Shown here: positions 38,507-46,260 of the stretch, one piece after another
How the letters are laid out: each line of letters starts with the position of its first letter
Numbering within the stretch: the first letter of the stretch is position 1
From: Mariniblastus sp.
Lineage (GTDB): Bacteria > Planctomycetota > Planctomycetia > Pirellulales > Pirellulaceae
Length of the DNA: 56,610 nucleotides
Direction of reading: 5' to 3'
Assembly: GCA_022447555.1 (NCBI GenBank)
Contig: JAKVBF010000001.1
Span: forward strand, 529,655-586,264
Translations under genes and position numbers: made by a program
The notes under the pieces: model-generated
The model's input: only the letters and a program-made list of their open reading frames with translations
Told to the model about the DNA's origin: nothing
The model's database searches: none

Positions 38507-38965
38507 TGAATCAGGTTAAGAATAGAGGGTAAATCGGAAGAGGGGTGCTCGGGAACGAGATGTTAATTTAAGGCTCCAGCCGCTTTTAAATCTCGACGGC
38601 TCGGCTGGTCGCCACCCAAGGAAACGATCGCCCGAGCCCAGATTAGGAGTTGTTCCAAAATAGGGGTAGAATTCACATACGCGACGCCGATAAAAGCGTG
38701 GTCGACTAGAGGGATGATACTGTGGGAGACTTTTCATCTCGAAAAAATACCAAGAGAAAGCCCCCCCGGTTAATAGCCTCCAGCAAACTTATATAAAATG
38801 ATAACAGGAAACCCTAAAAGTCGGGCATAACAAGATCTTGGAGGAGAGTTCATCTAAGGAACAAATGAACAGATTGATATTGTTATTGGGCCGCAAAAAA
38901 ACCATACTCCCCCTTAGCAGAGGTTATCCAATCTACCGGAAATAGCCTATCAGGAGAGTCGATTT
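38507..38965. other. Divergent intergenic region
   Basis: This 459-base stretch lies between the divergent cysteine desulfurase and scpB genes and must hold both promoters. An ATG at 38864 preceded by AGGA opens a 26-codon frame, and a 73-codon minus-strand frame (38516-38737) also exists, but neither translation looks like a known protein. A TATATAAAA stretch near 38790 could be part of a promoter. Nothing firmer was recognised. Confidence 0.4.
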
Positions 38966-39640
38966 TTGGTCGCAAACGAAAATACTCAGAGTGACGGCCC
39001 CGAAGCGGAGTTGAGCCAGCCAGAGCCGGTTCAGTGGAGCAACCAGCCAGAATCACAGCGCCGCAGGGTCGAAGCGGTGTTGTTTTTTTCCGCCGGCCCG
39101 CTGACGACACGAAAAATAGCAGCACTAGCCGGATTAGATGATGGCACTCAAGCCAGAACCATTATTCGGCATCTCAACCAGTGTTACAACGAGCAAAACC
39201 GAGCATTCCACATCAAGCGAATTGCTGGAGGTTATCAGCTTTTTACCCGCCCGCAATTTTCTAAATGGCTTCGGCGGCTAGAGCATATCCCTAGGCCAAC
39301 GCGACTCAGTAGCCCGGCAATGGAGACACTGACGGTAGTGGCCTATCGCCAGCCGATTATCAAGGCGGATATCGAAGCAGTGCGAGGCGTTAGTTGTGGT
39401 GAAATGCTGCGACAACTACTTGAAAGAGGGTTTGTTAAAATAAGCGGTCGAAGTGAAGAACTGGGCCGGCCCTATCTTTACTCAACAACACGAGATTTTC
39501 TGGTCCATTTCGGTCTGAATTCTCTCGAACAACTGCCACGATTCGGTAGGCTGGTTGGAGAGGGGTTGCCGAGCTGGGCCGAAGACAACAAAAAGCCAAG
39601 TTCTGAACGGCAATTAGCCGATGAACATAACGACTCGTAA
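38966..39640 (+). CDS. scpB: Segregation and condensation protein B
   Basis: 224 residues. Starts at a TTG with AGGAG nine bases upstream (38952-38956); no ATG lies between it and the upstream in-frame stop. The first 25 residues are polar. Two winged-helix domains follow: 'RRRVEAVLFFSAGPLTTRKI' to 'FHIKRIAGGYQLFTRPQFS', and 'METLTVVAYRQPIIKADIEA' to 'GRSEELGRPYLYSTTRDFL'. ScpB binds ScpA and SMC to form bacterial condensin, which organises newly replicated DNA near the origin; its position about 2 kb from oriC fits. scpA is not in the window. The next gene, the acidic protein, begins 84 bases after it. Confidence 0.92.
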   Translation: MVANENTQSDGPEAELSQPEPVQWSNQPESQRRRVEAVLFFSAGPLTTRKIAALAGLDDGTQARTIIRHLNQCYNEQNRAFHIKRIAGGYQLFTRPQFSKWLRRLEHIPRPTRLSSPAMETLTVVAYRQPIIKADIEAVRGVSCGEMLRQLLERGFVKISGRSEELGRPYLYSTTRDFLVHFGLNSLEQLPRFGRLVGEGLPSWAEDNKKPSSERQLADEHNDS

Positions 39641-39723
39641 TGTGAACTGTTCACCAAAGCAGCCGTACTACTACGTTTTCACTAAGCCGTTTCATTAAAG
39701 TGATGTAACTGGGAGGATCGCAC

Positions 39724-40389
39724 GTGACTCTTTGTCTCCAGCCACCGGCTATTAAGTTCAGCCCTAACGAAGACTTAATTTGTTTAGAGCCCCAAGAACC
39801 CCAATCGCCACAAGGCTTAGTTTGCCGATGGCCGGTAACCTCTCAGAGTGAAGAGCTGGAGGAAGAAGACGAAGAAGGTGAGTACGAGGAAGAAGGTGAG
39901 TACGAGGAAGAAGGTGAAGAAGAGTACGAAGAAGAGTACGAAGAAGAAGGCGGGGAAGATGAGCATGAGGAAGAAGGTGAAGAAGAGTACGAAGAAGAAG
40001 GTGGGGAAGACGAGCTAGAGGAAGGTGAGCACGAAGAAGAAGAAGAGTACGAAGAAGGTGAGTACGAAGAAGGTGAGCACGAAGAAGAAGGCGAAGAAGA
40101 CGATTATGAATACGCCAACGGCGAGGATCCTGATGCCACCACCGACGACCCGGATGATCCAGATGACGCGGACAATATTTGGGAAGAAGTGACTGACGAC
40201 GACGATGGCTGGGAAGACAGCGACTGGGATGACGACGACGAATTAGATGGCGACTCAGACGACGATTTAGATGACGATTTAGATGACGATTTAGATGACG
40301 ATTTAGATGACGATTTAGATGACGATTTAGATGACGACGAAGACTGGGGGGACAGCGACTGGGATGACGACGACGCACAGGAGGATTAA
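39724..40389 (+). CDS. Hyper-acidic low-complexity protein (Glu/Asp-rich)
   Basis: 221 residues, GTG start with GGGAGG upstream. The first 40 residues are ordinary sequence; from about residue 43 nearly every residue is Glu or Asp with Tyr, Gly or His spacers. Residues about 43-135 are Glu/Tyr-rich with units such as 'EGEYEEE' and 'EHEEEGEEEYEEE'; the rest is Asp-rich, with 'DSDWDDDDE' twice and six copies of 'DDLD'. No known fold is expected. Such acidic tails can bind basic proteins, calcium or compete with DNA. It lies downstream of scpB and probably shares its transcript. The strong ribosome binding site supports translation; the complementary strand's Arg/His-rich frame is an artefact of the repeat. 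Confidence 0.75.
   Translation: MTLCLQPPAIKFSPNEDLICLEPQEPQSPQGLVCRWPVTSQSEELEEEDEEGEYEEEGEYEEEGEEEYEEEYEEEGGEDEHEEEGEEEYEEEGGEDELEEGEHEEEEEYEEGEYEEGEHEEEGEEDDYEYANGEDPDATTDDPDDPDDADNIWEEVTDDDDGWEDSDWDDDDELDGDSDDDLDDDLDDDLDDDLDDDLDDDLDDDEDWGDSDWDDDDAQED
40261..40332. repeat. Six perfect tandem copies of a 12-bp unit
   Basis: GACGATTTAGAT is repeated six times without change inside the acidic protein gene, encoding (Asp-Asp-Leu-Asp)6. Its perfect identity suggests recent expansion, so copy number may vary between strains. Confidence 0.95.
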
Positions 40390-40438
40390 TGCGTGTGCTC
40401 GCTTGCCCGCCGTCACTTGGAAAGCATCGCGAGGGGTG

Positions 40439-40960
40439 CTATTTTAAGCGGATGTTCAAGTCGTATTTTTTCGCAATCGAGAGCAGAGCCTCAGCGTTGC
40501 CGCGAGCGTCGTCTACCGGGTGGTGGGTGTGCTTGGTAACCCTTAGGTGTTTGAAATTGCGCGAGAGATTGCGGACGACCCCTTTATACAGCGAGCCGAG
40601 GTTGGTCGAGCTGAAGCCGAAGGGGTTTGATCCAAGGAACCGGTGAAAATAATAATTGATAAACTGCCAGTCAAATCCATTGTTATCAGATATAAAAATC
40701 GGCTTGCCCAGGCTCTCTCTTTGAACCCACTGAGCCAGATTTTTCATAACCTCTTCAGGCGCATCAAACTCCAGCGTGTCATCACGGCCGAAGCCGGATA
40801 CGGAAAGCGCCTTGGGTTGCCATCGCTCGGAAATGGGCCTCAACTGTCCATAAAAAGTGCGATCCAGCTGCGGTTCGACAATGATCACACCGAGACTAAT
40901 CATCGAGTACTCACCAGGAATGGGCCCGTCGGCTTCAACGTCAACCATAAAGTAGCTCAT
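40439..40960 (-). CDS. DEDDh-type 3'-5' exonuclease
   Basis: 173 residues from the ATG at 40960, which has AGG six bases upstream; a GTG at 40972 is possible. 'YFMVDVEADGPIPGEYSMIS' near the start has the DxE pair, 'DNNGFDWQFINYYFHRF' near 100 the third acid, and 'THHPVDDARGNAEALL' near 152-167 the His and last Asp of the DEDDh (DnaQ-like) active site. These enzymes trim DNA or RNA 3' ends with two metals. It is close to the KapD/oligoribonuclease-like singles rather than to polymerase epsilon subunit, but the substrate is not certain. It lies 24 bases after hemA on the same strand, so is probably part of that transcript. Confidence 0.82.
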   Translation of the reverse strand: MSYFMVDVEADGPIPGEYSMISLGVIIVEPQLDRTFYGQLRPISERWQPKALSVSGFGRDDTLEFDAPEEVMKNLAQWVQRESLGKPIFISDNNGFDWQFINYYFHRFLGSNPFGFSSTNLGSLYKGVVRNLSRNFKHLRVTKHTHHPVDDARGNAEALLSIAKKYDLNIRLK

Positions 40961-40984
40961 AGCAAGCCTCACCTGGGGGGCGGA

Positions 40985-42256
40985 TTAGTCGCCGAGTTGG
41001 AAGAGGCGTTTTAGGGCGTCTAGCAGTCCAGCGGATCCAGCTTCCGATTCGTCTTTTAACGATTCGAGAGGTGGGTGCAGGAGCTTGTTAACAATCCGGT
41101 GAAGCGACGCCTCGATCTCTTTTTTGTGAACCGGATCGATTTCACCCAGCCGGTTCATCAGTCGCTCAAACTCGGCCTCTTTGATTTCTTGTGCTTGTTT
41201 CTTCAACCGCTGGATCGTGGGGGCCTTTGACCGATGAGCTAGATCGCTCATGAACCGAGCCGTTTCCTGATCGAGAATTTTTTGCGCCTTAGGCCATTCA
41301 CTCGCTCGGGCGTCTCGGTTTCGTTCACATTCTTGTTGCAAATCGTCGATCGAATAGAGGTAGACATTTAAACAATCGCCGATGGCGGGTTCGAAATCCC
41401 GCGGAATCGCCAAATCTAGGACAAACAAAGGTCGCTGCTGTCGACCTCGCTCTATCTGACGATACATCTCAGTCGTCACGACAGGCTGGCTAGCGCCGGT
41501 GGTGCTGATGATCACGTCAGCGAGTTGTAGTTGTTTGGGCAAATCATCCCAGGTAGCAACTTCGGCGTGGAATTTTTCAGCTAAACGGCGAGCGGCTTCT
41601 TGGGTGCGATTGACCACAACAAAATCATGGCCACCGCCGGATTGAATATAATTTAAGGTCTCTGCGGCCATTTTTCCGCCGCCGATAACGAGAATCCGCT
41701 TATTGTCCAAACGCTCAAAAATCTGACGCGCAAATACGCCAACCGCAATGCTGGGAATGCTCACTCGATTGGCGTGGATATTTGTTTCGCGGGCGACCCG
41801 CTTAGCGACTCGTATCGCAGCCTGAAAGGCGTGGTGAGTTAGCGGCATCGATTGATTCAAATCGGCAGCCTGTCGATAAGCCTGTTTGACCTGTGAGAGG
41901 ATCTGGGCCTCGCCAATCACCATGCTGTCCAAGCTGGCGGCCACAGAAAAAAGATGACGTATCGCCTGTTCATCGGCATGCTCAAACAAAAAGTCATGAA
42001 TGTCAGCATGTCGGATCCCGCATGACTCAGCCAAGAACATGCTCATTTCTTGGGTGCTGGGAATGAGGTCAGAGGAGTGGCCTGCCGTATAAACTTCCGT
42101 TCGATTGCATGTCGACAACAGAACTACCTCGCTTTGCGGATAACTCTTTTGGAACGCCTCAAGGAACGTGGAGGTTTGCTTGGGGCTGAATGCCAGTCGC
42201 TCACGAATCTCGACACTACTACGATGGTGGCTACAACCAACAATTTGCAGGATCAC
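40985..42256 (-). CDS. hemA: Glutamyl-tRNA reductase
   Basis: 423 residues. Begins with GTG, overlapping the stop of the upstream HemX/CcsA-like gene by four bases. 'VGCSHHRSSVEIRERLAF' and 'VVLLSTCNRTEVYTA' (catalytic cysteine near residue 50) are typical, as are 'DSMVIGEAQILSQVKQAY' and the NADPH-binding 'LVIGGGKMAAETLNYI'. The C-terminal dimerisation helices end the protein. It reduces glutamyl-tRNA to glutamate-1-semialdehyde, the first committed step of tetrapyrrole synthesis by the C5 route. Its overlap with a membrane HemX/CcsA-like gene is a known arrangement that links haem synthesis with cytochrome assembly. Confidence 0.95.
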   Translation of the reverse strand: MILQIVGCSHHRSSVEIRERLAFSPKQTSTFLEAFQKSYPQSEVVLLSTCNRTEVYTAGHSSDLIPSTQEMSMFLAESCGIRHADIHDFLFEHADEQAIRHLFSVAASLDSMVIGEAQILSQVKQAYRQAADLNQSMPLTHHAFQAAIRVAKRVARETNIHANRVSIPSIAVGVFARQIFERLDNKRILVIGGGKMAAETLNYIQSGGGHDFVVVNRTQEAARRLAEKFHAEVATWDDLPKQLQLADVIISTTGASQPVVTTEMYRQIERGRQQRPLFVLDLAIPRDFEPAIGDCLNVYLYSIDDLQQECERNRDARASEWPKAQKILDQETARFMSDLAHRSKAPTIQRLKKQAQEIKEAEFERLMNRLGEIDPVHKKEIEASLHRIVNKLLHPPLESLKDESEAGSAGLLDALKRLFQLGD

Positions 42257-43185
42257 GAGCCACCTCTCAGTCCCGTAAGGGGTGATCGGATGCCTAATTC
42301 AGCAGGCAGCTTGATCGCCACAGCGTCCCCGGGTTCCTTGGGCTCCCGGGTGGCATGGCCCGACCCAAGCACGATCCCTATTTCCACGACCAGGAAAATA
42401 AAACTAGCCAGCACCAAATAAGCGACTTTGCGGCCTTGACGAGCGGGGCGGTAATAGAGATTGAACACCGTGGCGATTAAAAGCCAGATAAAAAGCACCC
42501 CCGAAGACACAATCACTGGATCGTCCCAAGGCAAAACACCTTCACCAATTTTTTGATTGATCAGGTTCACCACAATCCCGGACAGCAGCCCAACCCCAAG
42601 TAAGACCATCGAGATCAGCAACAGTGTTTCGCTGGACTGTTGAAGCCATTCGAGTGAAGGAAAGCGTATGCGTCGGTAAGGTGGCAGTTTTCTTTTCAAC
42701 CGTCGCGTTTGCAGTAGGTACATGACACCAAAAACAAAGCCAAGAATGACCGTGGCGGTTCCAACGAGAAGAGATAATCCATGAACCGCATTCCACACGG
42801 TTCTAGCTTTGGTGGACGGAAAAGCGAGATCTGGTCCTAAGCCGGTACCCGTTGCGATTAGGCAAATGACCATTGGTAGAACGAACAGGCCGGCCAAAGT
42901 TTCGGGCTGCCGGTAACGTATCCATAGATAGGCGACAATCAGGACCCACGCCGCCCCGAAACACCAGCCGGCCCAGCTGCCCATAAATAAACCCATCCCC
43001 GCGATCTGCATTTGAGTTTGTAGGATCATGTAGATCGTGTGAGCAAAAAAACCGGCCAAGATGATGCCGGTGATCAAAAACTTCCTCAATGGCGCGCGAA
43101 AAAAAACTCGCGTCAGCTCCAAGCACAATGCAACCAGGTAGCTGGCGGCAAAACAAGTGATCGAAATGCCATAAAGCCAATTCAT
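42253..43185 (-). CDS. HemX/CcsA-like cytochrome c assembly membrane protein
   Basis: 310 residues with about eight membrane helices. 'WNAVHGLSLLVGTATVILGF' and 'FGVMYLLQTRRLKRKLPP' in the middle match the HemX/CcsA (CcmC-like) group, and 'QSSETLLLISMVLLGVGLLS' near residue 190 is a further match. The tryptophan-rich WWD haem-handling motif of true CcsA is not visible, so HemX is the better label. HemX proteins sit in the inner membrane and affect HemA levels or haem export for cytochrome c. The gene overlaps hemA by four bases. It has an ATG start and is preceded by an 86-base gap after the sigma-54 activator. The C-terminal 40 residues are polar. Confidence 0.83.
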   Translation of the reverse strand: MNWLYGISITCFAASYLVALCLELTRVFFRAPLRKFLITGIILAGFFAHTIYMILQTQMQIAGMGLFMGSWAGWCFGAAWVLIVAYLWIRYRQPETLAGLFVLPMVICLIATGTGLGPDLAFPSTKARTVWNAVHGLSLLVGTATVILGFVFGVMYLLQTRRLKRKLPPYRRIRFPSLEWLQQSSETLLLISMVLLGVGLLSGIVVNLINQKIGEGVLPWDDPVIVSSGVLFIWLLIATVFNLYYRPARQGRKVAYLVLASFIFLVVEIGIVLGSGHATREPKEPGDAVAIKLPAELGIRSPLTGLRGGS

Positions 43186-43271
43186 AAATGGTACCGGGGT
43201 GAGATCGGCCAGCCTTACCGGCTGGGATATTGCCGGGAAGATGAAAGACGTGCCCCGCCTTGTTCTAACCG

Positions 43272-44369
43272 CTAAGTTTCGTCTTTGTTCTCTGGTATTT
43301 TGCTGCTGTTTTTTTCGAGTCCGTGGTCTTTTAGCTTCTTATACAGTGTGTTTCGGTTGATCCCCAAACGCTCAGCAGCTTTGGTTTGGGTTTGATTGCA
43401 GGCGTCCATCACCTGAATCAAAAGCTCTTTCTCCACGGGGTCCACAATTTGTTTATGCAGATCAACAGCGTCGCCGTTGTTTTTCTCAATCCCATTGTAG
43501 ACGAACTCTTGAATTAAGGATTTGTCATCAACGGGTCGGAAAATAGCGGTCTCGGTTTTTGGAGCATCCCCTAAAACGCAGCGAGGTAGCAGCTCGGGGG
43601 TTAATTCGGCTCCCTCGGCCAAGACCACGGACCGTTCGATATAGTTTTGGAGCTCGCGAACGTTTCCGGGCCAGCGATACTCAGAAAGAGCTTGAAGCGC
43701 TGCGGGGTGTATTTCTAGAACGGACCGCTCATTCGCTTCGGAGTAGTGTTTCAGGAAGTGCAAAACGAGCAGTTCGATATCTTCGGGTCGCCGACGAAGC
43801 GGGGGCAGGTGAATGGGCAGTACGTTGATTCGCCAAAACAGGTCCTCTCGAAATCGACCTTCGGCAATTTCCCCGCTCAAATCGCAGTTGCTGGCGGCCA
43901 CCACGCGAACATCCACATGAATGGTTTTCGTGTCACCGACTCGCTCAAACTCCCGCTCTTGAAGAACCCGCAGCAACTTGACCTGTAGTGTGGTGGATGT
44001 GGAGTTGATCTCATCGAGGAAAATGGTGCCCCCGTGAGCGGCTTCAAATCGACCGGTTCGGTCACGTATCGCATCGGTGAACGAGCCTCGGACGTGCCCA
44101 AAGAGTTCACTTTCTAGCAAGCTTTCAGTCAACGCGCCGCAGTTGACTCTCACGAAAGGCCCGCTAGATCGTTTGCTGTAACGATGCAGCGCCGTCGCGA
44201 TCAGCTCTTTACCCGTACCGGTTTCACCTAAGAGCAACACAGAAGCGTTGCAGGAAGCCGCTTTGCGGGTAAGGCGAAGGACCTCCAGCATAGCCGAGGA
44301 TTGGCCGATGATATTTTCAATAGCCAATTCAGTGGAAGCCAGTGAATTAAGATTTCCGTTGGAACTCAT
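43272..44369 (-). CDS. Sigma-54-dependent activator without receiver domain
   Basis: About 365 residues from the ATG at 44369; a frame to 44402 is possible. After about 20 residues the AAA+ core begins: Walker A 'LLLGETGTGKELIA', 'RVNCGALTESLLESELFGH', then the sigma-54 contact loop, here 'GSFTDA' in place of GAFTGA, Walker B 'GTIFLDEINSTST' and arginine-finger 'RFREDLFWRINVLPI'. The C-terminal end is a Fis-type HTH: 'DACNQTQTKAAERLGINRNT'. There is no receiver, GAF or PAS domain, so activity must be set by expression, by another protein, or by the C-terminal spacer. It lies between rplU and the haem genes on the same strand. Confidence 0.85.
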   Translation of the reverse strand: MSSNGNLNSLASTELAIENIIGQSSAMLEVLRLTRKAASCNASVLLLGETGTGKELIATALHRYSKRSSGPFVRVNCGALTESLLESELFGHVRGSFTDAIRDRTGRFEAAHGGTIFLDEINSTSTTLQVKLLRVLQEREFERVGDTKTIHVDVRVVAASNCDLSGEIAEGRFREDLFWRINVLPIHLPPLRRRPEDIELLVLHFLKHYSEANERSVLEIHPAALQALSEYRWPGNVRELQNYIERSVVLAEGAELTPELLPRCVLGDAPKTETAIFRPVDDKSLIQEFVYNGIEKNNGDAVDLHKQIVDPVEKELLIQVMDACNQTQTKAAERLGINRNTLYKKLKDHGLEKNSSKIPENKDET

Positions 44370-44499
44370 GGTCTCGATTTCGTTGTGGTGGCAGGAACCC
44401 ATTTCAACGATTTTTGGTCGGTTTAGAAAGACTCAAAACCGAGTGAAAACCAAGTTTCAAAAGCTTCGCGCCAACCCGCAGTCAAAACCCAACGAAATC

Positions 44500-44531
44500 G
44501 CCCAGAACATCAGGCTTTCGAGGTTCTGGGC
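44500..44531 (-). terminator. Hairpin after rplU, probable terminator
   Basis: GCCCAGAAC (44500-44508) pairs perfectly with GTTCTGGGC (44523-44531), a nine-pair stem with a 14-base loop, about 25 bases after rplU. The following minus-strand bases are only moderately T-rich. Confidence 0.6.
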
Positions 44532-44556
44532 TGCAATATTTTTTCGATTGGCTAAC

Positions 44557-44868
44557 TTAGCCAGCGATGGAGCTGATTTGAACCTTCACGTATTTTTGCC
44601 TGTGTCCCGTCCGACGCTTGCTGTTTTTTCGACGACGGAATTTTTGGACGTATATCTTTTCGCCTTTAGTTTCGCCAATGACTTTGGCGGTAACCGATGC
44701 GCCGTCAACGGTGGGCTGTCCGAGCTTGAAAGACTCACCGTCTGAAACGGCCAGGACGCGTTCAAAAGTGAAATCGGAACCCGCTTCAACTTCGCGGTAA
44801 TCGATCTCCAAAAGCTGGCCCTCTTCGACTTTATATTGACGTCCACCGTCAGCAACAATCGCGTACAT
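44557..44868 (-). CDS. rplU: 50S ribosomal protein L21
   Basis: 103 residues, the usual size. 'MYAIVADGGRQYKVEEGQLL' at the start, 'VLAVSDGESFKLGQPTVDGA' in the middle and 'YVQKFRRRKNSKRRTGHRQK' at the end, followed by 'YVKVQISSI', match L21 across its full length. It binds 23S rRNA in the large subunit. In most bacteria rplU is followed by rpmA (L27); here the next gene is a sigma-54 activator after a 187-base gap containing a hairpin, so the pair is split. The start at 44868 has no strong Shine-Dalgarno sequence. Confidence 0.96.
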   Translation of the reverse strand: MYAIVADGGRQYKVEEGQLLEIDYREVEAGSDFTFERVLAVSDGESFKLGQPTVDGASVTAKVIGETKGEKIYVQKFRRRKNSKRRTGHRQKYVKVQISSIAG

Positions 44869-45198
44869 TTTTATCTAACCAAAATCTAATGACAGAGTGA
44901 TATTTGCTTTAATTTGCTTAAACGAGCCACGAATTTTAGTCGATGGCCCGAAGAGCGTCGAGGGGAAAAACAGGGAACCGAGGCCGATCAGTCAATTCCT
45001 TAGATCGGTGAACCACCTGGTTCGTTGGAGTAGAAATGGCCGTTTTACCGGGTAAAGTTGATGTTTCCCCCCTCGGCCGCTCGGTTGTTGCCCCGTCGAG
45101 GGTGAGGCCGACCTGATTGCCTGCCCATTAAGGTCGGGCGATGTTGTGTGACCCGCTGGGATTCAGCCAGTCCGTGAACCAGAGTGTCTTGAGCTCGC
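44869..45198. other. Upstream region of rplU
   Basis: This 330-base stretch lies between the ABC permease stop and rplU, both on the minus strand. The part next to rplU is AT-rich and should hold its promoter and leader. A frame in it (45128-45547) is only a shadow of the permease gene. No convincing promoter or L21 leader structure was recognised. Confidence 0.4.
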
Positions 45199-46260
45199 TC
45201 AATCGGTCCACCGAAAAATCTTTAGAGCCACGACAAAGCAGGCGGCCGCCCAGCAGGACATGATCAACAATTCCGGCACCAGCATGGCGAGAGTCACCCC
45301 CTCCAGCATCACCTTGCGGAGAGCATCGATCAACGGAGTCAATGGCAACAACTTGATGACAGGCTGAACGGCTTCGGGGAACCGATCGTAAGAGAAAAAA
45401 ATACCTGAAAGGGTCCACATTGGCAGCATCACCAGGTTCATCAGGCCCGAGACTGACTCCAAGGTTCTTGCTCGCGACGCGACCAGCAGGCCGATGCCGG
45501 AGAACTCCACCGCGCCTAACAGGACTAGGAAAACAATCGCGAACCAATTGCCGTAAACCCGAACGTCAAAAAAAAGCCACGAAAAAACGATTAGTAAAAT
45601 TATTTCAGGCACCATGAAAAACAGGCGGCTTGTCATGATTCCAACCAGGAAGTGACTTTTTTTCATGGGTGTTGCCAGAAACCGTTTTAGCAACTTTCGT
45701 ATTCGCATATCGACAACTGCGAAGCCGACACCCCACAACCCTCCCCCCATTAGCCCCATTCCAAGTAGGCCTGGAATGAGGAAGTCGATATAACGACTGC
45801 CAGGTTCCGCAAACTCTTGAATGTTGACTGCAACAGGGTCAGTGCGGCCCGCAGCACTTTGGATTAACCGATTGGCCAAATCTTTGGCTACAATACTTCC
45901 GGGGCGAGTGGGGTCAAAGACGTAACTGACAGACCCAAGCTCTTCACCCGGGGTGATATACAGATCCGATTGACCTGTTCTGAGCCGCTTGCGGCAAGTG
46001 GTTGAGTCAAAACTGGACACAAGGACGCGCGAGTCAAGCTCCAGCGCCCGGATCCAGTTTGCCGATTGAGGGGAATCTTCGACATCTACGGTGATTTGTT
46101 CAATCGGCTTATTGCGAAACGCAACGCCCAGCGCAACGACCATCAGGATGGGGAAAAAGTAGACCCAAAAAACAGCCTCGGGCTTACGATAAAATTCCCG
46201 CAGCCTTGCCAGCGTGAGACTCCAAAGGGGTGAGAGCCTGTTTGATTTAGATTTAGTCAC
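45199..46260 (-). CDS. ABC-2 type exporter permease
   Basis: 353 residues, GTG start overlapping the ATPase stop by four bases. A first helix lies near 30-50 ('VFWVYFFPILMVVALGVAF'), then a large extracytoplasmic loop (about 55-165), then five helices from about residue 170 with 'IDFLIPGLLGMGLMGGGLWG' and 'LKRFLATPMKKSHFLVG', as in ABC-2 drug exporters and NodJ-like permeases. 'PLTPLIDALRKVML' near the end is a typical ABC-2 signature. It forms the membrane part of the exporter with the ATPase encoded just upstream. Substrate unknown; drugs, lipids or polymers are all possible. Confidence 0.87.
   Translation of the reverse strand: MTKSKSNRLSPLWSLTLARLREFYRKPEAVFWVYFFPILMVVALGVAFRNKPIEQITVDVEDSPQSANWIRALELDSRVLVSSFDSTTCRKRLRTGQSDLYITPGEELGSVSYVFDPTRPGSIVAKDLANRLIQSAAGRTDPVAVNIQEFAEPGSRYIDFLIPGLLGMGLMGGGLWGVGFAVVDMRIRKLLKRFLATPMKKSHFLVGIMTSRLFFMVPEIILLIVFSWLFFDVRVYGNWFAIVFLVLLGAVEFSGIGLLVASRARTLESVSGLMNLVMLPMWTLSGIFFSYDRFPEAVQPVIKLLPLTPLIDALRKVMLEGVTLAMLVPELLIMSCWAAACFVVALKIFRWTD

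Noticed and set aside
38516-38737. 73-codon minus-strand frame between the desulfurase and scpB
   Set aside because: Arg/Pro/Ser-rich translation without recognisable pattern; probably chance.
39764-40378. 204-codon minus-strand frame rich in Arg, His and Leu
   Set aside because: It is the complement of the Glu/Asp repeats of the acidic protein; the codon bias of the repeat keeps the antisense frame open.
43213-43228. CAGCC/GGCTG hairpin upstream of the HemX-like gene
   Set aside because: Five-pair stem without a T-run on either strand; too weak to call a terminator.
45128-45547. 139-codon minus-strand frame
   Set aside because: Shadow frame of the ABC-2 permease; no domain pattern.
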